DNA of 5,385 bases from CAZAGT01 sp964484515 (GTDB lineage Bacteria; Desulfobacterota; DSM-4660; Desulfatiglandales; HGW-15). The stretch covers positions 1 through 5,385 of the forward strand of contig CAZAGT010000350.1 in the NCBI GenBank assembly GCA_964484515.1, in the 5' to 3' direction. The notes under the pieces are model-generated. The model did no database searches. It worked only from the letters and a program-made list of their open reading frames with translations, and was not told where the DNA came from. The first letter of the stretch is position 1. Each line of letters opens with the position of its first letter. Positions 1-4,395 of this stretch are shown here, piece after piece. The position numbers and the translations under genes were made by a program.

Positions 1-362
1 GGTTATTGCTGTTCGTCTTCATTGGTATTCTGGCGGGCATGTTTGGTCTAGGCGCAGGGTGGGCCAATATCCCGGTATTCAACCTGGTACTGGGCGTGCC
101 CTTGAAGATTTCCGTCGCGACGAGCAAATTTCTGCTCTCGATAACAGACACATCGGCGGCCTGGATCTATCTGAACAACGGTTGTGTCATTCCACTTATT
201 GTGATTCCTTCCATCCTCGGGCTGATGTTTGGATCGTTCGTCGGTGTAAAACTTCTCAGTATCGCCAAGGCCGGGTTTATCCGCTACATGGTCATCGTTG
301 TGCTTTTTTTGGCCGGCTTCAAGGCCCTCGATAAAGGGCTCGGCCTGGGAATACTCGGTTAG
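1..362 (+). CDS. TauE/SafE-family membrane permease, C-terminal part (5' end outside window)
   Basis: This is the end of an integral membrane protein of the TauE/SafE (formerly DUF81) family, whose members are proposed to move sulfite, sulfoacetate or other small anions across the inner membrane. The frame is open from base 3 and no start is needed inside the window; the TTG at base 6 is only an internal codon. About 119 residues are visible, roughly the second half of a usual 250-300 residue member. The visible part has a Gly-rich segment (GMFGLGAGW) followed by IPVF and the stretch LKISVATSKFLLSITD, matching the repeated GxGGG...P...A.ATS pattern of the family. Hydrophobic segments follow around VIPLIVIPSILGLMFGSFVG and MVIVVLFLAGF. 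It ends 13 nt before a DUF1634-like gene, a common partner of TauE proteins. The family is fairly sure; the substrate cannot be read from the sequence. Confidence 0.82.
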   Translation, partial: LLLFVFIGILAGMFGLGAGWANIPVFNLVLGVPLKISVATSKFLLSITDTSAAWIYLNNGCVIPLIVIPSILGLMFGSFVGVKLLSIAKAGFIRYMVIVVLFLAGFKALDKGLGLGILG

Positions 363-375
363 ATAGGAGTTCAAA

Positions 376-804
376 ATGAACGAGAAATTGGATACGGACC
401 TGAAACCAATGCCTGAGCAAATGACCTATGCCAACTTGCTCTTCATCGGCGTGTGGATCGGTATCGCCGTGATGATGGTTACCTACATTATCTATGTCGC
501 GGGGATTCTTGCCCCCCATGTCAGTTTTGCAGCGATCACGCAGAATTGGGACCGGGGGATCCACGAGTACTTGGAGGCTACCCACTCACCGCAAGGATGG
601 GGGTGGCTAGGCCTTATCGGAAAAGGCGATTTCCTCAACTTCATCGGGATGGCGCTCATTGCCCTGTTAACGATGCTGTGCTATTTTTTCCTCATCACAG
701 GGTATGGCAAGAAAAGAGATTGGGCTTATCTTGGCATCAGCATATGTGAGGTCCTGGTCCTCGCGTTGGCGGCTTCCGGTATCCTGACTTCCGGGGGACA
801 CTAA
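376..804 (+). CDS. Small three-helix membrane protein, DUF1634-like
   Basis: A 142-residue integral membrane protein of unknown function. Three hydrophobic segments are visible at about residues 20-46, 86-108 and 116-138, with a polar loop (about 48-85) holding the motifs IHEYL, GWGWLGL and GDFLNFIG. The end, LAASGILTSGGH, and the loop motifs resemble membrane proteins of Desulfobacterota annotated as DUF1634, which sit beside TauE/SafE permeases; this match is from memory. The start ATG at 376 has AGGAG at 365-369 with 6 nt spacing. The gene begins 13 nt after the permease stop, so the two are probably co-transcribed. I infer an accessory subunit or partner of the permease. No signal peptide or catalytic motif is seen. 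Confidence 0.8.
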   Translation: MNEKLDTDLKPMPEQMTYANLLFIGVWIGIAVMMVTYIIYVAGILAPHVSFAAITQNWDRGIHEYLEATHSPQGWGWLGLIGKGDFLNFIGMALIALLTMLCYFFLITGYGKKRDWAYLGISICEVLVLALAASGILTSGGH

Positions 805-821
805 GCAAGAGGGATCTTTCG

Positions 822-827
822 AAGGAG
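822..827 (+). promoter_or_regulatory. Ribosome binding site of the tandem receiver gene
   Basis: AAGGAG, followed directly by AGG, lies 13 nt before the ATG at 841. The spacing is rather long but no other start codon fits, because the receiver domain begins at residue 6. Confidence 0.6.
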
Positions 828-840
828 AGGGATTGATATC

Positions 841-1647
841 ATGGCAGAAGAGAAACTCAATATTCTCCTCGTGGACGATGAGCGGAAGTTCCTTGATTCC
901 ATCGCGGAAAGGATACGTCTGAGGGGTTTTGAGGCCCTGCCGGCTGCAAGTGGGAAAGAGGCCCTAGAAGTCGCCCGTAAGAACGAGGTCTACGCCGCAG
1001 TGGTGGATCTGAAAATGCCTGATATGGACGGCCTGGTTACCATTGCCAAGCTAAAAGAGATCCATCCCGGAATCAAGACCGTGCTCCTGACGGGATTCGG
1101 CGATGAGAAGATCGAGGAGGCTGCGGAAGCCCTTGGTTCGGCCTATTTTGAGAAAGAAAAGATGGGCGGTTTTTGGGACTTCATCAAGGGCCTGGGTAAA
1201 AAGAGAAAGCTCAATATACTCCTCGTGGATGATGAGCGGAAGTTCCTTGATTCCATCGCGGAAAGGATACGTCTGAGGGGTTTTGAGGCCCTGCCGGCTG
1301 CAAGTGGGAAAGAGGCCCTAGAAGTCGCCCGTAAGAACGAGGTCTACGCCGCAGTGGTGGATCTGAAAATGCCTGATATGGACGGCCTGGTTACCATCGC
1401 CAAGCTGAAAGAGATCCACCCCGGAATCAAGACCGTGCTCCTGACGGGATTCGGCGATGAGAAGATCAAAGAGGCTGCGGAGGCCCTTGGTTCGGCCTAT
1501 TTTGAGAAAGAACGGATGGGGAAGTTCTGGGATTTCGTGAAGAAACTCCCGACGAAACTTGAAGACGGGATGGCCGCTGCGGGGATGGCCACAGGGGGAG
1601 ATTTGGATGACGCTATTCGGATGAACAAAGAAAAGAAGGTACGCTAA
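841..1647 (+). CDS. Tandem double-receiver protein (REC-REC), no output domain
   Basis: A 268-residue cytoplasmic protein with two response-regulator receiver domains in series, residues about 6-118 and 124-236. Both have the acidic pair (D12/D13, D130/D131), the phospho-acceptor Asp in VVDLKMP (D56, D174), the switch Thr in VLLTGFG (T84, T202) and the conserved Lys (K105, K223). The usual Pro after this Lys is Glu in both. Apart from the ends the domains differ by one residue over about 100 (E92 versus K210). The tail (237-268) is short, Ala/Gly- and Lys-rich, and has no HTH or enzyme motif. Such proteins usually act as phosphate sinks, phosphorelay intermediates or regulators by protein contact; which applies is unknown. 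It starts 36 nt after the DUF1634-like gene, probably in the same operon, and no kinase is nearby. Function class is sure, role is not. Confidence 0.92.
   Translation: MAEEKLNILLVDDERKFLDSIAERIRLRGFEALPAASGKEALEVARKNEVYAAVVDLKMPDMDGLVTIAKLKEIHPGIKTVLLTGFGDEKIEEAAEALGSAYFEKEKMGGFWDFIKGLGKKRKLNILLVDDERKFLDSIAERIRLRGFEALPAASGKEALEVARKNEVYAAVVDLKMPDMDGLVTIAKLKEIHPGIKTVLLTGFGDEKIKEAAEALGSAYFEKERMGKFWDFVKKLPTKLEDGMAAAGMATGGDLDDAIRMNKEKKVR
856..1209 (+). repeat. First copy of a 354-bp tandem duplication (REC unit)
   Basis: This in-frame unit of 118 codons is repeated directly at 1210. I counted 8 mismatches by eye over 856-1158 against 1210-1512 (about 97% identity), with an unbroken identical run of 167 bp at 877-1043 and 1231-1397. 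Six of the 8 mismatches are silent; two lie in one codon and give E92 versus K210. Divergence rises sharply after about 1158. Confidence 0.93.
1210..1545 (+). repeat. Second copy of the tandem REC unit
   Basis: This copy begins at CTCAATAT directly after the first unit. It stays close to the first copy to about 1512 and then diverges while keeping the protein pattern FWDF. Between 1423 and 1487 it also matches 2042-2106 of the next gene with only 3 mismatches. Confidence 0.9.
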
Positions 1648-1735
1648 CGATCGTCCCTGTGTTTTACTCGAGAGGGACCTGCTGGAAACGCTTCCCGGTT
1701 TGAAGTGCTCTTTCAATCCCTGTCGGTCTTTGCCA

Positions 1736-1749
1736 CCTCTGGTCAGAGG
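1736..1749. other. Short inverted repeat in the intergenic gap
   Basis: CCTCTGGTCAGAGG is a near-perfect palindrome: 6-bp arms around GT, or a 5-bp stem with a GGTC loop if folded as RNA. It lies about 55-70 nt before the start of the NtrC-like gene. It could be a dyad for a dimeric DNA-binding protein or a minor RNA hairpin. It is not followed by a T tract, so it is not a terminator by itself. No binding protein can be named. Confidence 0.35.
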
Positions 1750-1770
1750 GTTTGCCTAGTAGCGATAGGG

Positions 1771-1799
1771 TGGAACCAACAGCAGGTTCTGTTTTTTTT
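1771..1799 (+). terminator. Candidate rho-independent terminator or attenuator
   Basis: GAACC (1773-1777) pairs with GGTTC (1785-1789) around the loop AACAGCA, extended by G-U wobbles at the base (1772/1790 and 1771/1791), and runs straight into eight T at 1792-1799. The stem is short, so strength is uncertain, but the layout is that of an intrinsic terminator. It would end the permease/DUF1634-like/double-REC operon. The T tract stops only 5 nt before the TTG start of the next gene, so the element may also attenuate that gene. Confidence 0.55.
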
Positions 1800-1804
1800 G
1801 GGGG
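1800..1804 (+). promoter_or_regulatory. Weak G-rich ribosome binding site, start undecided (TTG 1805 or GTG 1814)
   Basis: GGGGG follows the T8 tract. It directly abuts the TTG at 1805 and is 9 nt from the in-frame GTG at 1814, so spacing favours GTG. No ATG lies in frame between the upstream stop (TAG at 1766) and the receiver domain. Both starts are non-ATG and the SD is poor, suggesting low translation. Using GTG shortens the protein by 3 residues only. Confidence 0.4.
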
Positions 1805-3301
1805 TTGCGGAACGTGAATACGCGAAACCCTACCATCCTCCTCGTTGATGACGAAGAGAAGTTTATCGACTCCCTTGCGGAGAGAGCCCGCCTGAAGGGT
1901 TTCCAACCGTTCCCCACAAGAACCGGGCCGGAGGCGATTGGAATCGTAAAAAGAGAAAAGATCGATATAGCTATTGTTGATTACAAAATGCCCGGTATGG
2001 ATGGCCTGACAACGATCACCAAGCTCAAAGAAATACATCCTGGAATCAAGACCGTGCTCCTGACGGGATTCGGTGATGAGAAGATCAAGGAGGCTGCCGA
2101 GGCCCTCGATTCGGTGTATTTAAAGAAAGATGAAATGAGAGATCTCTGGGATTTCATTAGGCAGTTTGATCCCCATAACGGCATGATTATCGTCAATTCC
2201 TCTCTTCGGCCCAATGCAAAGGGGGGAGCGCGAGAAAACGGCCTGTTTGGGAGCGCCCAAGACGGGCCGAAGCCGGTAGAAGCAGAATTACACGCCGAGC
2301 CGAAGACGCGCGGAGGTGCCCAGCTCTTCCCCGAAGAGCATGAAACCGGGCGCTGGCCCGATTCACTGGGATGTAAGCTCGTTGGTGAAAGCCCCTCAAT
2401 CCTGGAGCTTAAGCAGAATATCAAGAAGGTGGCCTCCCTGGATTGCATGGTGCTCATCGAAGGGGAGGCGGGGACCGGCAAACAGCTTGTCGCCAGGTCA
2501 ATTCATATACTCAGTCCGCGAAGACGTCGCATGTTTATGACGGTCAATTGCGGGTCTTTTGACGAGGAACTGCTCGGCGACGAGCTTTTCGGTCATGAGA
2601 GGGAAGCACCTCGTGGAGGGCTTAGTCCCAAGCGAGGGATTTTCGAAGTCGCGTCCGGAGGAACGATACTACTAGACGAAATAAGCGATACTCCTCGATC
2701 GATGCAGGTGAAGCTGTTGCGAGTGCTGCAGGAAAAAACCGTGATCAGGGTGGGAGGAACAGAGGAGATCCCAGTCGACGTGCGTGTCTTGGCGGCTACA
2801 AATCGCGGTCTTAGGGAAAAGATCGATGCGGGAGAATTCCGCGAGGATCTTTACTACACGTTAAACGCCTTTACCATAGACGTGCCGCCGCTACGTGCTC
2901 GTCGAGGTGACATTTTACTCTTAAGTAACTATTTTCTCGAAAAGTACAGAAGGGAATTCGGTAAGGAGGTAAAGCGGATATCTGATGAAGTCCTGTCGAT
3001 TTTCTTGAGATATTCATTCCCTGGTAATGTTCACGAACTTGAAAATGCTATTGAGCACGGCGTTATCATGTGCGGAGGAGAACAACTGAGACAGGAACAC
3101 CTCCCGAGGCGCTTCCAGAACGGGAAACGGTTTGTTGAACTGGAAAGGAGAGAGTTCCTAACCCTGGCCGAGCTTGAAAAGGAGTACATCCTAAGGGTTC
3201 TCAAAGCCACAAAAGGAAATAAGAGCGAGGCCGCGAGGATACTCGGAATCAACAGGGCTTCGCTGTGGCGGAAACTAAAGCAAATCGATGAGGAGACGTG
3301 A
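1805..3301 (+). CDS. NtrC-like response regulator (REC, AAA+, Fis-type HTH) with degenerate sigma-54 activation motifs
   Basis: A 498-residue protein (from TTG 1805) with the order of bacterial enhancer-binding proteins. REC spans about 10-121, with D15/D16, phospho-acceptor D59, T87 and K108 (K-D, not K-P). A polar linker runs from 122 to 190. The AAA+ domain spans about 191-435: Walker A GEAGTGKQ (220-227), Walker B TILLDEISD (D291/E292), sensor I ATNR (N333). A Fis-type HTH lies at about 455-495 (GNKSEAARILGINRASLWRKLK) and looks intact. Key departures: the GAFTGA loop that contacts sigma-54 reads EAPRGG (267-272), the second arginine finger is T352 (YYTL), and the sensor II Arg is H410 (GNVHEL). 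The reading frame is uninterrupted, so these are substitutions rather than frameshifts. I infer a DNA-binding regulator that probably cannot remodel sigma-54 polymerase, perhaps acting on sigma-70 promoters or as a repressor, as known for GAFTGA-lacking relatives such as TyrR and HupR. Confidence 0.9.
   Translation: MRNVNTRNPTILLVDDEEKFIDSLAERARLKGFQPFPTRTGPEAIGIVKREKIDIAIVDYKMPGMDGLTTITKLKEIHPGIKTVLLTGFGDEKIKEAAEALDSVYLKKDEMRDLWDFIRQFDPHNGMIIVNSSLRPNAKGGARENGLFGSAQDGPKPVEAELHAEPKTRGGAQLFPEEHETGRWPDSLGCKLVGESPSILELKQNIKKVASLDCMVLIEGEAGTGKQLVARSIHILSPRRRRMFMTVNCGSFDEELLGDELFGHEREAPRGGLSPKRGIFEVASGGTILLDEISDTPRSMQVKLLRVLQEKTVIRVGGTEEIPVDVRVLAATNRGLREKIDAGEFREDLYYTLNAFTIDVPPLRARRGDILLLSNYFLEKYRREFGKEVKRISDEVLSIFLRYSFPGNVHELENAIEHGVIMCGGEQLRQEHLPRRFQNGKRFVELERREFLTLAELEKEYILRVLKATKGNKSEAARILGINRASLWRKLKQIDEET
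2042..2106 (+). repeat. Near-identical block shared with the tandem REC gene
   Basis: These 65 bp match 1423-1487 (second REC copy) with 3 mismatches (2074, 2089, 2098), including 32 identical bases at 2042-2073. Just upstream, five of six codons differ at the third position while the protein is unchanged, so the identity begins abruptly. The block encodes the end of helix 3, strand 4 with the switch Thr, and helix 4. Confidence 0.85.
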
Positions 3302-3325
3302 CGCGCCGGTGCCGTGACATCCGCG

Positions 3326-3353
3326 TTGCTTTTCTGCGCTGATAACGTATTAT
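3326..3353 (+). promoter_or_regulatory. Possible sigma-70-type promoter for the REC gene
   Basis: TTGCTT (3326-3331) and TATTAT (3348-3353) are separated by 16 nt, a fair match to -35 and -10 elements. It would give a leader of about 200 nt before the ATG at 3562, containing the stem at 3423-3479. It was found by eye, so chance occurrence is possible. Confidence 0.3.
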
Positions 3354-3422
3354 GGTTACTAGGAAATTTTTAAAGAAGGCCAACGATGACAGCTGGATCA
3401 TAGCGGTGTTGTCGGGCCCTGG

Positions 3423-3479
3423 TATTCGATCGTCTGCTGCGCCCTTCCTCTTATGGCGGTCAGCCGCGGCAATCGAATA
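3423..3479 (+). other. Long inverted repeat / stem-loop candidate
   Basis: TATTCGAT (3423-3430) is perfectly complementary to ATCGAATA (3472-3479). After one mismatch, GTC (3432-3434) can pair with GGC (3468-3470) using one wobble. The interior has a smaller hairpin with GCGG (3456-3459) and CCGC (3464-3467) around TCAG. No T tract follows directly, so a leader structure or protein site is as likely as a terminator. Confidence 0.4.
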
Positions 3480-3547
3480 GTCAAGCTCAGAAAAGTCGGT
3501 TTTTCGACAGTTTCACTGTGGAGCCTTAGGGAGTGCGTAATTTGTCC

Positions 3548-3555
3548 AAGGAGGT
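3548..3555 (+). promoter_or_regulatory. Strong ribosome binding site of the REC gene
   Basis: AAGGAGGT, a full Shine-Dalgarno match, lies 6 nt before ATG 3562 and fixes that start. It is far stronger than the site of the preceding NtrC-like gene. Confidence 0.85.
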
Positions 3556-3561
3556 CTTTCC

Positions 3562-4068
3562 ATGTCAGGTGAAGGGAATCAAATCAAGCTGCTTATCGTC
3601 GATGATGACGAGAAATTTCTTAATACGATAGCAGAACGGCTTGGGCTGAAGGATTTTGTTGTCACGACCGCCACCGAGGGAAAGCAGGCCATTAGGGCTG
3701 CCAAAAAAGGCAAATTCGATTTGGCCATTTTGGATCTGAAGATGCCCGGCATGGATGGAACGGAGCTCCTTAGAATCCTCAAGCAGAAGCACAAATTCCT
3801 GCAGATTATCATTTCAACGGGGTACGCTTCGATCGACTCCGCCGTAGAGTGCACTAAGCTGGGTGCGTTCGGTTACCTGGAGAAGCCCTACGACTTCGAG
3901 AAGCTGTTGGAAATGCTTAAAGAGGCATATCAGGCTCGACTTAGGAACAAGTTTGAGGCCGACAGGAAGCGAATGGAGGAAATCGAATTCATATCGATGG
4001 GTTCCAGTCCCGTAGGAATCCTCAACTCATTGAGGCGCCTGAGAAACATCGATGACGATGAGAAATAA
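3562..4068 (+). CDS. Response regulator: single receiver domain with a short charged tail
   Basis: A 168-residue cytoplasmic protein. The receiver domain (about 8-125) has all canonical residues: D14/D15, phospho-acceptor D58 in LAILDLKMPGMDG, T86 in IIISTGYAS, Y105 and the K108-P109 pair in GYLEKPYDF. Helix 1 (DEKFLNTIAERLGLKDF) closely resembles that of the other three receivers here, but the rest is more ordinary and clearly diverged. Residues 126-142 form a charged, probably helical stretch. The end has the pattern MGSSPVGILNSLRRL followed by an acidic IDDDEK; I have the impression that similar tails occur on other Desulfobacterota receivers. There is no DNA-binding or enzymatic output domain, so it likely signals by protein contact or as a relay. 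Its strong ribosome binding site and separate upstream gap suggest its own transcription unit. Confidence 0.92.
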   Translation: MSGEGNQIKLLIVDDDEKFLNTIAERLGLKDFVVTTATEGKQAIRAAKKGKFDLAILDLKMPGMDGTELLRILKQKHKFLQIIISTGYASIDSAVECTKLGAFGYLEKPYDFEKLLEMLKEAYQARLRNKFEADRKRMEEIEFISMGSSPVGILNSLRRLRNIDDDEK

Positions 4069-4395
4069 GTGGCATTCACGTATGGCGCTCCCGATGGTAC
4101 CCGTCTATTTCCTCAGATGAAATGCGCAGTTCTTTCTATTTTACCGAAGGACCTTCTTGACGGCATCACAAGGGTAATTTACTCGAATCCCGTCCCGAAG
4201 CATGGTTCGATATTTGTGCTGGTCCGGATCAGACGCCTGGTCTTTTCTTGAAGATCCCCGCACTGTGCCGAGAGCACAACCCTCTGTCGAGTTGATCCAA
4301 ACAAACCGGGCTTTGGATAGGTGGCTGCCATGCCGCGGGGACGATACGCACGAGGCGGTGTCGAACGTCGGCCTGGAAGGAAGGAGGAATGCCCC
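4069..4395. other. 327-nt gap without a convincing gene
   Basis: A GTG-initiated 60-codon frame at 4069-4251 begins right at the preceding stop and has no ribosome binding site, so I do not call it. No recognisable protein remnant was seen in the other frames. A small hairpin, TGTGC (4264-4268) with GCACA (4274-4278), and a weak AGAC/GTCT stem before TTTTCTT (4231-4249), a poor terminator candidate, are present. A TTGACG at 4157-4162 has only a weak -10 partner (TACTCG, 17 nt on). The right end carries the ribosome binding site of the next gene. Confidence 0.5.
4381..4387 (+). promoter_or_regulatory. Ribosome binding site that fixes the kinase-like gene start
   Basis: AAGGAGG sits 8 nt before ATG 4396. 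The frame is open further upstream to a GTG at 4321 and an ATG at 4330, but those lack a site, and the extra residues are Arg/Gly-rich and unlike the family, whose members begin with the ITISR strand. Confidence 0.85.

Larger units (their letters stand above)
3302..3561. other. 260-nt non-coding gap with possible promoter and dyads
   Basis: No convincing gene lies here on either strand. It holds a possible sigma-70-like promoter (3326-3353), a long stem (3423-3479), a 13-bp dyad ACAGT-TTC-ACTGT (3507-3519) and the ribosome binding site of the next gene. GTCG/CGAC arms at 3495-3508 around GTTTTT are too short to call a terminator. No sigma-54 promoter (GG-N10-GC with flanking consensus) was found. 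Confidence 0.55.

Noticed and set aside
6..362. Permease starting at TTG 6 as a complete small protein
   Set aside because: The frame is open to the window edge and the content matches only the C-terminal half of TauE/SafE proteins, so it is a partial gene.
1318..1716. 132-codon minus-strand frame opposite the tandem REC gene
   Set aside because: It is the antisense of a strongly coding repeat, with no start signal and no recognisable product; the same holds for the minus-strand frames over the NtrC-like gene.
1740..1755. Sigma-54-like promoter TGG...TTTGC before the NtrC-like gene
   Set aside because: GG and GC are separated by 11 nt; sigma-54 promoters need 10, and the other consensus bases fit poorly.
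841..4068. CRISPR-like or mobile-element origin for the repeats
   Set aside because: The repeats are in-frame coding receiver domains; no short spaced repeats, transposase or terminal inverted repeats are present.
4181..4210. tRNA T-arm-like GGTTCGA / TCGAA sequence, possible tRNA or attachment site
   Set aside because: No acceptor, D or anticodon arms can be drawn around it on either strand, and there is no CCA end or integrase.
4069..4251. GTG-started 60-codon reading frame after the REC gene
   Set aside because: It starts at the preceding stop with no ribosome binding site, and the peptide has no recognisable fold or motif.
4321..4395. N-terminal extension of the kinase-like gene from GTG 4321 or ATG 4330
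   Set aside because: No ribosome site precedes them; AAGGAGG at 4381-4387 points to ATG 4396, where family similarity begins.
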